Below are positions 42,961-55,155 of a stretch of DNA of 64,000 nt, piece after piece; position 1 is the stretch's first letter, and every line of letters begins with the position of its first letter. The notes beneath the pieces were generated by a model. That model worked only from the letters and a program-made list of their open reading frames with translations. It searched no databases and was not told the DNA's origin. The position numbers were made by a program, and so were the translations under genes. The stretch is from contig NZ_JAOCQF010000001.1 of the NCBI RefSeq assembly GCF_025380365.1, positions 1,600,245 to 1,664,244 of the forward strand, in the 5' to 3' direction. The DNA comes from Albidovulum sediminis. Lineage in GTDB: Bacteria > Pseudomonadota > Alphaproteobacteria > Rhodobacterales > Rhodobacteraceae.

Positions 42961-43938
42961 ATGCATCTGGCGTTCCGGGCGATATCGGAACCCCGGCCCG
43001 GCCCGCGATGGGCCGGGCTTTTCGCCGAATACTGGCCCGCCTATCGCCGCTGGTGGGCCAAGGACGGGCTGTCAGTGCGTCCCTCCTTCGCCGAGTGCCA
43101 GCGCGCGCTCCGGCGCCACATGCCCGAGATCCTGCCGCTGTGGGAGGAGTTGACCGAGCTTGCCGGGGGCGGCGACGACGCCGCCCGGTTTCTCAGCTTC
43201 TACGGGCCGCCCGCCTACCTTTCCGCCTGTTCGCAGGCGATCTGGCCGGGGGAGGAGCCGCTGCTGGTCAGAAACTACGACTACAGCCCGCGTGCCTTCG
43301 ACGCGCTGATCCTGCGCAGCGAATGGCAGGGGCGCGCGGTGCTGGGAATGACCGACGGCCTCTTTGGCCTTGTCGACGGGATGAGCGACGCGGGGCTTGC
43401 GGTGTCGCTGACCTTCGGCGGCCGGCGCGAGGTCGGCGAGGGCTTCGGCGTGCCCCTGATCCTGCGCTATATCCTCCAGACCTGCGCGACCACGGCCGAG
43501 GCGGGGGCGGTGCTGGCACGCGTCCCCTCGCACATGAGCTACAATGTCACCGTGCTCGACCGCGACCGGCGCTACCTGACCGCCTATCTGGCACCCGACC
43601 GCCCGACGATCCTGACCCGCGCGGCGGTCGCCACCAACCATCAGGAGCGGGTCGAATGGGTGGGCTACGCCAACTTCACCGCCACCGTGGAGCGGGAGCG
43701 GTTCCTGCTGCAGCGCCTCACGCTCCACGTCGACCCGGAGGACAAGTTCATCGGCGCGTTCCTGCGCCCGCCGCTCTACTCAACCGCGTTCAGCCGCGGC
43801 TTCGGCACCCTCTATACCGCTGCCTACCGCCCGGCACGGGGGCTGCTCGACGTGCACTGGCCGGGGTCGGTGTGGCCGCTGAGCCTGGATGCGTTCGCGC
43901 AGGGCGGTCGGTCGATCGTGGTTCCCTCGATCGGATGA
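42961..43938 (+). CDS. C45-family Ntn hydrolase/acyltransferase
   Basis: Start ATG 42961, two bases after the ATP-grasp stop; 325 residues. It resembles acyl-CoA:6-aminopenicillanate acyltransferase/C45 peptidases, which self-cleave to expose an N-terminal Cys. The likely nucleophile is C90 in YLSACSQAIWPGEE, followed by the family motif LLVRNYDYSP. The later conserved segments SHMSYNVTVLDRD and VATNHQERVEW also match. It probably acylates, deacylates or hydrolyses an amide such as the ATP-grasp product. It is cytoplasmic: there is no signal peptide. Confidence 0.88.
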   Translation: MHLAFRAISEPRPGPRWAGLFAEYWPAYRRWWAKDGLSVRPSFAECQRALRRHMPEILPLWEELTELAGGGDDAARFLSFYGPPAYLSACSQAIWPGEEPLLVRNYDYSPRAFDALILRSEWQGRAVLGMTDGLFGLVDGMSDAGLAVSLTFGGRREVGEGFGVPLILRYILQTCATTAEAGAVLARVPSHMSYNVTVLDRDRRYLTAYLAPDRPTILTRAAVATNHQERVEWVGYANFTATVERERFLLQRLTLHVDPEDKFIGAFLRPPLYSTAFSRGFGTLYTAAYRPARGLLDVHWPGSVWPLSLDAFAQGGRSIVVPSIG

Positions 43939-44000
43939 CGGGGGCGCTTGTGGCGCGCGCCGCCGCACGCCAGAGTGGCGCGGACAGCCCGAGGACCGCG

Positions 44001-44666
44001 ATGACCGCTCCAGAATCCCCCGCCCCGCAGACCGGGCAACCCGCGCCCCTTCCCGGCGTGATCCTGGCCGGCGGGCGCGGAACGCGCATGGGCGGAGCCG
44101 ACAAGGGGCTGCTGCCGCTGGCGGGCGGGCGGCTTCTGGACCATGTGATCGCGGGCCTGGCCCCGCAGTGCGCGCCGCTGGCGATCAACGCGAACGGCGA
44201 TCTCGCCCGGTTCGCGGACTTCGCCCTGCCGGTCCTGCCCGATCCGCTTCCTGACCATCCCGGCCCGCTGGCCGGGGTTCTGGCCGCGCTGGACTGGGCG
44301 GCGGGGCTTGGCGCGGGCGCCGTTGTCACCGTCGCGGCCGATACCCCCTTCCTTCCGCCCGACCTCGCCGCCCGTCTTGGCGCGGCCGCGGGGCCCGAAG
44401 GTCTGGCCGTCGCCGCCTCGCCCGACGCCGACGGGGTGGTGCGCGCGCATCCGACCTTCGGGCTCTGGCCGACGGCGCTGCGCCATGACCTGCGGGCCGC
44501 GCTTGAGGGCGGGCTGCGCAAGGTCATGGCTTGGGTCGACGGCCACCGTGCTGGTCAGGCCATCTGGCCCTCGCGTCCCTTCGACCCCTTCTTCAACATC
44601 AACACGCCCGAGGATCTGGCCGAGGCAGGGCGCATCGCCGCCCTTCAGCCGCGCCGGATCAGGTAG
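44001..44666 (+). CDS. mobA: Molybdenum cofactor guanylyltransferase MobA
   Basis: Transfers GMP to molybdopterin to form MGD. I choose ATG 44001 (GAGGA upstream), 221 residues; an alternative ATG at 43935 overlaps the previous stop. Nucleotide loop LAGGRGTRMGGADKG (about 22-36), then the Mg-site region VAADTPFLP and the C-terminal FFNINTPEDLAEA, all as in MobA. It ends with a 22-base overlap of the convergent TusA-like gene. Confidence 0.95.
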   Translation: MTAPESPAPQTGQPAPLPGVILAGGRGTRMGGADKGLLPLAGGRLLDHVIAGLAPQCAPLAINANGDLARFADFALPVLPDPLPDHPGPLAGVLAALDWAAGLGAGAVVTVAADTPFLPPDLAARLGAAAGPEGLAVAASPDADGVVRAHPTFGLWPTALRHDLRAALEGGLRKVMAWVDGHRAGQAIWPSRPFDPFFNINTPEDLAEAGRIAALQPRRIR

Positions 44667-44872
44667 ACCTGCGCGCCCGCCTCCTCGCCGGTCGAGATCA
44701 GCCGGTGCCCGGCCTCGGCGCAGAAATGGGGCACGTCCACCACCGCGACCGGATCGGTGGCGATGAGCCTGAGCACCGCGCCGGCCGGCATCGCGGCCAG
44801 CACCTTGCGCGCCTTGAGCACCGGCAGCGGGCAGAGAAGCCCGGCCGCGTCGATTTCCCTGTCCCAGGTCAT
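44645..44872 (-). CDS. TusA-like sulfur-carrier protein
   Basis: 75 residues from ATG 44870-44872 (MTWDREIDAAGLLCPLPVLK). The Cys-Pro motif C14-P-L-P is the active site of TusA/SirA/YedF proteins, which carry persulfide sulfur. The fold pattern continues with AVVDVPHFCAEAGHRLIS. Its 3' end overlaps mobA in the opposite direction. Sulfur transfer towards molybdopterin or tRNA thiolation is possible; the pairing with mobA is suggestive only. Confidence 0.9.
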   Translation of the reverse strand: MTWDREIDAAGLLCPLPVLKARKVLAAMPAGAVLRLIATDPVAVVDVPHFCAEAGHRLISTGEEAGAQVYLIRRG

Positions 44873-45147
44873 GGGCCGGGCATACGCAATGCCGCGCCGG
44901 CTGTCCATCCTCGGGATCGGCGGAGAACGGAGGCCCGAGTGCCAGCAACCGCGCACGCCAGAGTGCGGGGTGTCCGCCGCGTTTCGCAGGCGGTCATCAG
45001 TCAGAATGCCGGGCAGAACTGGCAGATCAACGAATTGACCTAGGGTGAAGACGTCAGAATGGCCTTGTCTCAAGCGGTGCGGGGACTAGGCTCGGCCCAT
45101 GTAGCGCGCCGGACACGAAGCCCGGCCAATCCAACAGGAGGGACGAC
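44873..45147. promoter_or_regulatory. Divergent gap tusA-like / oppA
   Basis: A 275-base region without a credible gene. It must hold promoters for both sides. A TTGACC (45035-45040) is a possible -35 for oppA, but no convincing -10 follows. AGGAGG just before 45148 is the oppA ribosome binding site. Confidence 0.35.
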
Positions 45148-46761
45148 ATGAAAACCAACCTGCTGCTTTCCACGATCCTGAGCATGAGCCTCGCCTTTCC
45201 GGCACTGGCTGCACAGGTGCAGCCCGGCGAAACGCTGGCCGAGAACCAGGAATACACCTACTGGCTGCTGGACGCGATCAAGTCGATGGACCCCCAGATC
45301 AACACCGACGTCGAAGGCTCGGGCATCATGCGCTCGCTCTTCGAGGGGCTCTACAACGAGGATCAGAACGGCGGCCTCGTGCCCGGCGTCGCCACCGACT
45401 ACGAACTCTCCGAGGACAAGACCGTCTACACCTTCCACCTGCGCGACACCGCCAAATGGTCGAACGGCGACCCGGTGACGGCGGGCGACTTCGTCTATGC
45501 CTGGAAGCGTCTGGCCGATCCCGCGACCGCGTCCGAATACGCCTGGTACATGGAACTGATGCAGGTGAAGAACGCCGCCAAGATCATCGCCGGCGAAGCG
45601 CCGGTGGACGATCTGGGCGTCAGGGCCATCGACGACCACACCTTCGAGGTGACGATCGACGCGCCCCTGCCCTACTTCCCCAAGATGCTCACCCACTCCT
45701 CGGTCTTCCCGGTCCATCAGAAGACCATCGAGACGCTCGGTGACAAATGGACCGAAGCCGGCAGCCTTGTCGGCAACGGCGCCTACGTGCTCAATGAGCA
45801 CATCCTCGGCGAGAAGGTGGTGATGGAGCGCAACCCGCTTTACTGGGACGATGCGAACACGGTCATCACCAAGGCGACCGCGCTGACCATCAACGACGAG
45901 AACGCCGCCCTGACACGCTACCTGTCCGGCGAGCTTGACCGCACCCAGGTTCCCGCCGGCCAGTATCCGCGCCTGAAGTCCGAGTATCCCGACGAAGCGA
46001 TCTCGGTCCCGCAGTCGTGCTCCTACATCTACATGTTCAACGTCGACACGGCGAAGGGCCCTGCGGCGCTTCAGGACATCCGCGTGCGCAAGGCGCTGTC
46101 CTACGCGATCGACCGCGACATCATCGTCAACAACATCCTGCAAGGCGGGCAGGCGCCGTCCTACAACTGGACCCACGCGGCGACCGAGGGCTTCCAGATG
46201 CCCCAGATCGACTATGCCAGCTGGACGCAGGAGGAGCGGACGGCGAAGGCGAAGGAGCTTCTGGCCGAGGCCGGATACGGCCCGGACAATCCGCTGAAGC
46301 TCACGCTCAACTACAACACGTCGGAAGCGCACAAGAAGATCGCCATCGCGGTCCAGCAGTTCTGGAAGGGCGTCGGCGTCGACCTCACGCTCAACAACAT
46401 GGAGTGGAAGGTCCACACCGACAAGATGCAGAACCAGGACTTCGAGGTCGCTCGCTACGCCTGGTGCGGCGACTACAACGAGGCCTCGACCTATCTCGAC
46501 CTGTTCACGAGCTACTCGGGCCACAACAACGGCAAGTTCTTCTCGGAACGCTATGACGAGCTGATGAAGCAGTCCAAGACGGCGGCCGATCCGAACCCGA
46601 TGTATACCGAGGCCGAGCAGATCCTGGCGGACGAGATGCCGATGGCGCCGATCTACCAGTACACCAAGGTCGAGATGATCAAGCCCGACATGCGCGGGCT
46701 CGGCCTGAACAACCTGATGCAGAACTGGTACCTGAAGGACATGTACCGCGTCGCCAACTGA
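45148..46761 (+). CDS. oppA: Oligopeptide ABC transporter substrate-binding protein OppA-like
   Basis: Periplasmic family-5 binding protein. ATG 45148 with AGGAGG upstream; 537 residues. Signal peptide MKTNLLLSTILSMSLAFPAL ending near residue 22. Family motifs: LFEGLYNEDQNGGLVPGVAT and TYTFHLR-type YTFHLRDTAKWSNGDPVTAG, VGNGAYVLNEHILGEKVVME, and YAIDRDIIVNNIL. First gene of an oppABCDF set; permease B begins 60 bases on. Confidence 0.94.
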   Translation: MKTNLLLSTILSMSLAFPALAAQVQPGETLAENQEYTYWLLDAIKSMDPQINTDVEGSGIMRSLFEGLYNEDQNGGLVPGVATDYELSEDKTVYTFHLRDTAKWSNGDPVTAGDFVYAWKRLADPATASEYAWYMELMQVKNAAKIIAGEAPVDDLGVRAIDDHTFEVTIDAPLPYFPKMLTHSSVFPVHQKTIETLGDKWTEAGSLVGNGAYVLNEHILGEKVVMERNPLYWDDANTVITKATALTINDENAALTRYLSGELDRTQVPAGQYPRLKSEYPDEAISVPQSCSYIYMFNVDTAKGPAALQDIRVRKALSYAIDRDIIVNNILQGGQAPSYNWTHAATEGFQMPQIDYASWTQEERTAKAKELLAEAGYGPDNPLKLTLNYNTSEAHKKIAIAVQQFWKGVGVDLTLNNMEWKVHTDKMQNQDFEVARYAWCGDYNEASTYLDLFTSYSGHNNGKFFSERYDELMKQSKTAADPNPMYTEAEQILADEMPMAPIYQYTKVEMIKPDMRGLGLNNLMQNWYLKDMYRVAN

Positions 46762-46821
46762 CGCCGTCCGGGGGCGTGGTCCTGATGGGCCGCGCCTCCA
46801 TCCTTGCACGGGTACCCGCAG

Positions 46822-47745
46822 ATGTTTTCCTATATCGCCAAGCGCCTCGCCGTCGCCGTTCCGACACTGCTGCTGCTGATCGTGCTGTCGTTCCTGCTGA
46901 TGCACGCGGCCCCCGGCGGGCCCTTCACGCAGGAACGCGCACTGCCGCCGCAAATCCTTGCCAACCTCGAGGCGAAGTACGGCCTTGACCAGCCTCTGTG
47001 GCGCCAGCTTGCCAGCTATGTCTGGGGGATCGTCGCGCATTTCGACTTCGGCCCGTCGTTCATCTACAAGGACCGGACGGTGAACGAGATCATCGCCCAG
47101 GGCTTCCCCGTCACTCTGCACTACGGCACGCTGTCCTTCCTCGTCGCCGTCCTTGCCGGTGTGTCGCTCGGCATCTGCGCGGCGATCTATCACAACAGCT
47201 GGCTTGACTATCTGGCCGTCGGCGTGTCGATCGGCGCGCAGGTGCTGCCGAACTTCGTGATGGCGCCGATCCTGCTTTTGACCTTCACCTACTGGCTGCG
47301 CTGGCTGCCCGGCGGCGGGTGGGAGGACGGGCAATGGCCCTATCTGGTGATGCCGGTCATCGCGCTTTCCACCTCGTTCATGGCCTCGATCGCACGGATC
47401 ACGCGCGCCTCTATGCTGGAGGTGCTGACCTCCAACCATATCCGCACCGCCCGCGCCAAGGGCCTGCCGGAACGCCAGGTGATCCTGCGCCACGCGCTCA
47501 AGCCCGCGCTTTTGCCGGTGCTGTCCTACCTCGGCCCCGCCTTCGTGACGATGATCACCGGATCGGTGGTGGTGGATTTCTACTTCTCGACCGGCGGCAT
47601 CGGCAAAAGCTTTGTCGATTCGGCCCTGAACCGGGACTACGCGGTGATGCTGGGCATCACCATCCTCGTCGGCGCGCTGACGATCCTTTTCAACCTCGTG
47701 GTCGATATCCTCTACGCCTGGATCGACCCGAAGATCCGGTACTGA
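46822..47745 (+). CDS. oppB: Oligopeptide ABC permease OppB-like
   Basis: 307 residues from ATG 46822 (MFSYIAKRLAVAVPTLLLLI); the ribosome binding site is poor and an in-frame TTG at 46804 is an alternative. N-terminal helix, periplasmic ERALPPQILANLEAKYGLDQ segment and DppB-type EAA loop (IRTARAKGLPERQVILRHAL) match OppB. Confidence 0.93.
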   Translation: MFSYIAKRLAVAVPTLLLLIVLSFLLMHAAPGGPFTQERALPPQILANLEAKYGLDQPLWRQLASYVWGIVAHFDFGPSFIYKDRTVNEIIAQGFPVTLHYGTLSFLVAVLAGVSLGICAAIYHNSWLDYLAVGVSIGAQVLPNFVMAPILLLTFTYWLRWLPGGGWEDGQWPYLVMPVIALSTSFMASIARITRASMLEVLTSNHIRTARAKGLPERQVILRHALKPALLPVLSYLGPAFVTMITGSVVVDFYFSTGGIGKSFVDSALNRDYAVMLGITILVGALTILFNLVVDILYAWIDPKIRY

Positions 47746-47747
47746 GC

Positions 47748-48674
47748 ATGATCACCGACAAGGCACGCCTGCAACGCTTCGGCGATCCAATGGCGGGGGA
47801 GGAGGTCCGGGGCCGCTCGCTCTGGGCCGATGCCCGCCGCCGCTTCATGCGCAACCGCGCCTCTCTGGGGGGCGCCATCATCCTGGTGCTGATCACCTTC
47901 CTCGCGCTCTTCGGCGACGTGCTCGCCGTCTGGTCGAACGAGGAGCTGGACTTCGCCGTCATGGGCCAGGTCGCCGACCTCGGCGGGCCCTCGATCGCCA
48001 ACGGCCACTATTTCGGCACCGACGACCTCGCACGCGACCTTTACGCCCGCACACTGCAGGGCACCCGCATCTCGCTCATGGTAGGGATCGTGGGGGCCGC
48101 CATCGCGGTCGTCGTCGGCACCCTGTACGGCGCGGTTTCGGGCTATGTCGGCGGCCGGACCGACCAGGTGATGATGCGCATCGTCGACATCCTGCTGGCG
48201 ATCCCGTTCATGTTCGTGATCATCCTGCTACTGGTCATGTTCGGCCGCTCGATCCTGATGCTCTTCCTCGGCATCGGGCTGCTCAGCTGGCTCAACATGG
48301 CCCGCATCGTGCGGGGCCAGACGCTCAGCCTCAAGCACCGCGAATTCGTCGAGGCCGCGCGGGCCACCGGCGTGCCGTCCTTCACCATCATCCTGCGCCA
48401 CATCGTGCCGAACCTGCTGGGCATCGTCGCGGTCTATGCCACGCTTCTGGTGCCCGAGATGATCCTGATCGAAAGCTTCATCTCCTTCCTCGGGCTTGGC
48501 GTGCAGGAACCGCTCACCTCGCTCGGCGCGCTGATCTCGGAAGGGGCGAAGACGATCTACTACGGCACGCTCTGGCAGCTTGGCTTCCCGCTCGTCTTCT
48601 TCGTCCTCACGCTTTTCGCCTTCTTCTTCGTCGGCGACGGCCTGCGCGACGCGCTTGACCCGAAGGATCGCTGA
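47748..48674 (+). CDS. oppC: Oligopeptide ABC permease OppC-like
   Basis: 308 residues from ATG 47748, two bases after oppB. Typical OppC: long N-terminal cytoplasmic arm before the first helix, GHYFGTDDLARDLYARTLQG, EAA loop REFVEAARATGVPSFTIILR, and a C-terminal LFAFFFVGDGLRDALDPKDR. Confidence 0.94.
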   Translation: MITDKARLQRFGDPMAGEEVRGRSLWADARRRFMRNRASLGGAIILVLITFLALFGDVLAVWSNEELDFAVMGQVADLGGPSIANGHYFGTDDLARDLYARTLQGTRISLMVGIVGAAIAVVVGTLYGAVSGYVGGRTDQVMMRIVDILLAIPFMFVIILLLVMFGRSILMLFLGIGLLSWLNMARIVRGQTLSLKHREFVEAARATGVPSFTIILRHIVPNLLGIVAVYATLLVPEMILIESFISFLGLGVQEPLTSLGALISEGAKTIYYGTLWQLGFPLVFFVLTLFAFFFVGDGLRDALDPKDR

Positions 48675-48677
48675 GAC

Positions 48678-49642
<965 letters not shown>

Positions 49643-49646
<4 letters not shown>

Positions 49647-50650
49647 CAGACGCACTTCTGAGGGTCGAGGATCTGCGCGTCACCTTCGCACTTCGCGGCG
49701 AGGGCGACATGCCCTGGACCAGCCCGCGCCTTCTGCACGCGGTCAGCGGCGTCAGCTTCGACCTCGCCCCCGGTGAAACCCTGGGCATCGTCGGGGAATC
49801 CGGCTGCGGCAAATCCACGCTCGCGCGTGCGCTGATCCAGATGGTTCCGGCCACGGGCCGGGCGATCTGGCAGGGTAGGACCGACCTCCTGTCGCTGTCC
49901 CCGCGCGAGATGCTGCGCCATCGCGCCGACATCCAGATGGTCTTCCAGGACCCGCTGGCCAGCCTCAACCCCCGCATGACGGTGGGCCAGATCATCGCCG
50001 AGCCGCTCCGGACCCACCAGCACGGCCTGGGCCGCGACGCGGTCAAGGCGCGCGTGCAGGAGATGATGGATCGCGTCGGCCTCTTGCCCAACCAGATCAA
50101 CCGCTACCCGCACGAGTTTTCCGGCGGACAGTGCCAGCGAATCGGCATCGCCCGCGCGCTGATCGTGCGGCCGAAGCTCCTGATCTGCGACGAGCCTGTC
50201 TCGGCGCTCGACGTGTCGATTCAGGCGCAGGTCATCAACCTTCTGGCGGAACTTCAGCGCGACCTTGGCCTGGCGATGATCTTCATCGCGCACGACCTTT
50301 CGGTGGTGAAGCATATCTCGGACCGGGTGATGGTCCTTTACCTCGGCCGGACGATGGAGATCGCGCCGAGGCACGACCTTTACGCCAACCCGCAGCACCC
50401 CTACACGCAAGCGCTGCTCTCGGCGGTGCCGATCCCCGACCCTGCTGCAGAGCGCGCCAAGCACATCATCCCGCTGGAAGGCGACCTGCCGTCACCGCTG
50501 CGCCCGCCCTCGGGCTGCGTTTTCCGCACCCGCTGCGTCCGCGCGCGATCACGCTGCGCCGACGAAGTGCCGGTGCTTCAGGGCGTGGACCATCGCACGG
50601 CCTGCCACTTCCCCGGCCCGGCGCCGGCGCTCAGGGCCGAACCCGCCTGA
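49643..50650 (+). CDS. oppF: Oligopeptide ABC ATPase OppF-like
   Basis: 335 residues. Walker A GESGCGKS (about 51-58), signature FSGGQCQRIGIARAL, Walker B LICDEPVSALD, H-loop FIAHDLSVVK, C-terminal Cys-containing PSGCVFRTRC. Its stop abuts the stop of the convergent exported-protein gene with no gap. Confidence 0.95.
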
Positions 50651-51019
50651 TCAGCGGCGCAGCTTGCGAAACTCGCAAAGCGATTGCGCATGCCCGGCGG
50701 TGATCCCGCCGCCCTTCGCGCCAAGGACGAAAAGCCCTGACTTTTCAGCCGATTGGGCGGGATCGAGGGTGAAGCGCACAGCCTCGCCCGCGCCCCGCTT
50801 GGGCGGCGAGGCGCGATAGATGACTTCGGCCGGGTTCAGGTGAAGCACGCGGATCGCATAGTCGCCCGCCGCGCACCAGAAATCGGACGCCCCGGACCGG
50901 CCGCGCCAGGGCACGGTAAAGCCGGAGCCGTCAGGCTGGACCAGCAGGCCGTTCTGGGCGGTGAAGGCCTGGGCCGGCAGGGCGAGTGTCAGGGCAAGCA
51001 GAAGGGCAACGGGGCGCAT
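50651..51019 (-). CDS. Small exported protein of unknown function (122 aa)
   Basis: Signal peptide MRPVALLLALTLALPAQA with cleavage before FTAQ, leaving about 104 residues. The mature chain has two Cys (DFWCAAGDYA, SLCEFRKL) that could form a disulfide, and a WRGRSGASDF segment. It lies 79 bases downstream of rpoD on the same strand and convergent with oppF. I do not recognise the family. Confidence 0.8.
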   Translation of the reverse strand: MRPVALLLALTLALPAQAFTAQNGLLVQPDGSGFTVPWRGRSGASDFWCAAGDYAIRVLHLNPAEVIYRASPPKRGAGEAVRFTLDPAQSAEKSGLFVLGAKGGGITAGHAQSLCEFRKLRR

Positions 51020-51098
51020 GGGGCGGCCTTTCGGTTGTTCGCCCTGAAGATAGGCGCCGGGGCGGGCATTGCCAAGCGCCAGCGCCCCGTTGCGCCGC

Positions 51099-53084
<1,986 letters not shown>

Positions 53085-53109
53085 GGGCGCTCCTTCGGTC
53101 TTCAACGGG

Positions 53110-53164
53110 CGAATCGCGGCAGGCGAATCGTTCCCGGGTTTCTATCGAATCGCGGTGGCGAATC
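53110..53164. promoter_or_regulatory. Cluster of four CcrM-type GANTC sites upstream of rpoD
   Basis: Four CGAATC hexamers (53110-53115, 53124-53129, 53146-53151, 53159-53164) lie within 55 bases of the dnaG-rpoD gap. Each contains GAATC/GATTC, the GANTC site methylated by the alphaproteobacterial cell-cycle methyltransferase CcrM. Read towards rpoD the repeated element is GATTCG, often GATTCGCC. Methylation-sensitive expression is inference. Confidence 0.6.
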
Positions 53165-53176
53165 ACAGGGCGGGCG

Positions 53177-55117
53177 TCAGTGTCGCTTCTTCTCCCACAC
53201 GGCGCGGTCGATCAGGCTTTGCAACTGGGCCGACAGCGCGGCGCGGTCCTCTCCCATGTCGCTGTCGTCGTCAATCCTCGACCGCTCCGCGCGATGGCGG
53301 GCGGCCGCCGCCTGGCTGAGCCGCCAGGTCAGGCCTTCGTCGGCAAGGCCGATCAGATCCTCCATCGCTTCCTCAACCTCTGCCGCAGCGCCCCGGCGGG
53401 CCTCGAGCTTGGCCAGTTCCTCGGCCAGGCACATCGTCGCAAGTTCGGTATCCTCGAAATTGCGGACCGGAGGGGCGATGCGGACGTGGGCAAGCGCCAT
53501 CAGCTTTTCAAGGTCGGCGCCGGCCAAAGCTGCGATTTTGTTACGGAATGCGTCCGGGTCGGCGGCCACGGCGGGCTCATGCGCCGCCCGAAGCAGCGCC
53601 TGGCGCAGCCGGTCGTGCCCGGCCTCCCGCATGGCGACGGTCTCAAGCTGGCTTTCGAAGCGGGCGACGCAGGCGGGATGGGTGACGCAGATCGCCAGGA
53701 TCATCGCCTCGCGCAGGTGTTCCTCGACCTCGGCACCGCCGGCGGCGCCAAGAAGCGAGGTGCGCGTGACCGGCAAGGGGGCCTGCGGTTCGGCCGCGCG
53801 ACGCGGCATACCGCGCCGCGACGCCGGGCGTGCGGCGCCGAACAGTTCCCACCTCAGCCGCTTGATCTCCTCGCCGTAGTGGGCGCGGATCGAGGGGTCG
53901 GCGATGCGGGTCAGCGTCGCGCGCAAGGCCTTGTCGAGCGTCGCGCGGCGTTCAGGGCTGTCGAAGACCTTGCCTTCGGTTTCCCGCTGCCAGAGCAGGT
54001 TGACCATCGGCTGCGCGGTTCCCAGCAGGTCGCGCATCGACTGCGCACCGCGCGCGCGGATCAGGTCGTCGGGGTCCATGCCCTCAGGCAGGATCACGAA
54101 GCGCAGACCATAGCCCGCCTCGAGCAGCGGCAGCGCCAGGTCGATCAGGCGCATGGCCGCGCGGATGCCCGCCGCATCGCCGTCCAGCATGATCAGCGGT
54201 TCGGGGTGGATGCGCCAGATCAGCCGCAACTGGTCTTCCGTGATCGCCGTGCCCAGGGGGGCGACGGCGGCATGGAACCCCGCCGTCACCAGCGCGATCA
54301 CGTCCATGTAGCCCTCGGCGACGATCAACGGCGCCCCCTTGCCCGCCGCCTCGCGCGCGGGGCCGTGGTTGTAAAGGCTGCGCCCCTTGTCGAAAAGCTC
54401 CGTCTCGGGCGAGTTCAGATACTTGGCCCCATCGTTCGGGTCCATCGCGCGCCCGCCGAAGGCGATGCAGCGCCCGCGCGCGTCGCGGATCGGGAACATG
54501 ATCCGGTTGCGGAAGACGTCGTAGGGCGCCTTGCCCTTGGTCGAGGGCTTGGCAAGGCCGGCGGCCAGGATCAGGTCGTCGGCGATGCCCTTGGCCTTGA
54601 GGTGATCCCAGAGCCCCTGCCAGCCGTCGGGGGCAAAGCCGATCTCGAAGCGGTCGCGGTCGGCCTCGGTCAGCTTGCGCCGGGTCAGGTAGTCGCGCGC
54701 CGCCGCCCCTGCGGTGGTGCGCAACTGCATCCGGTAATGCTGGACCGCGGCCTCCATCACCTCGGCCAGCTGGCTGCGCCGATCGGCCTTCTGCGCGGCC
54801 TGCGGGTCGCGTTCGGGCATCGGCATCCCGGCATCGCGCGCCAGAACCTCGATCGCCTCCATGAAGCCCATGTTCTCGGCCTCGCGCAGGAAGCTGACGG
54901 CATCGCCCTTGGCGTGGCAGCCGAAGCAGTAGTAATAGCCCTTGCGGTCGTCGACGTGGAAGCTGGCCGTCTTTTCCTGGTGAAACGGGCACGGCGCCCA
55001 GAAGTCGCCCTTGGCCTGGTTGGACTTGCGGTTGTCCCACGTCACCTTGCGCCCCACGACGCGCGAGAGCGTGGTGCGGTTCCTGAGTTCGTCGAGGAAT
55101 CCGGGGGGCAGACTCAT
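53177..55117 (-). CDS. dnaG: DNA primase DnaG
   Basis: Makes RNA primers for replication. 646 residues. The CHC2 zinc finger is C43, H46, C64, C67 (PCPFHQEKTASF, YYYCFGCHAKG). The RNA-polymerase core has GFAPDGWQGL. The Toprim domain has VAEGYMDVIALVTAG (about 265) and the metal motif MLDGDAAG (about 311). A C-terminal helicase-binding helical domain runs from about 480 to 646. It follows soxG by 38 bases and precedes rpoD, a common dnaG-rpoD arrangement. Confidence 0.98.
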   Translation of the reverse strand: MSLPPGFLDELRNRTTLSRVVGRKVTWDNRKSNQAKGDFWAPCPFHQEKTASFHVDDRKGYYYCFGCHAKGDAVSFLREAENMGFMEAIEVLARDAGMPMPERDPQAAQKADRRSQLAEVMEAAVQHYRMQLRTTAGAAARDYLTRRKLTEADRDRFEIGFAPDGWQGLWDHLKAKGIADDLILAAGLAKPSTKGKAPYDVFRNRIMFPIRDARGRCIAFGGRAMDPNDGAKYLNSPETELFDKGRSLYNHGPAREAAGKGAPLIVAEGYMDVIALVTAGFHAAVAPLGTAITEDQLRLIWRIHPEPLIMLDGDAAGIRAAMRLIDLALPLLEAGYGLRFVILPEGMDPDDLIRARGAQSMRDLLGTAQPMVNLLWQRETEGKVFDSPERRATLDKALRATLTRIADPSIRAHYGEEIKRLRWELFGAARPASRRGMPRRAAEPQAPLPVTRTSLLGAAGGAEVEEHLREAMILAICVTHPACVARFESQLETVAMREAGHDRLRQALLRAAHEPAVAADPDAFRNKIAALAGADLEKLMALAHVRIAPPVRNFEDTELATMCLAEELAKLEARRGAAAEVEEAMEDLIGLADEGLTWRLSQAAAARHRAERSRIDDDSDMGEDRAALSAQLQSLIDRAVWEKKRH

Positions 55118-55155
55118 CTGGCGAATATCGGGCCTCGCGGGCCGAACGGCAAGCC

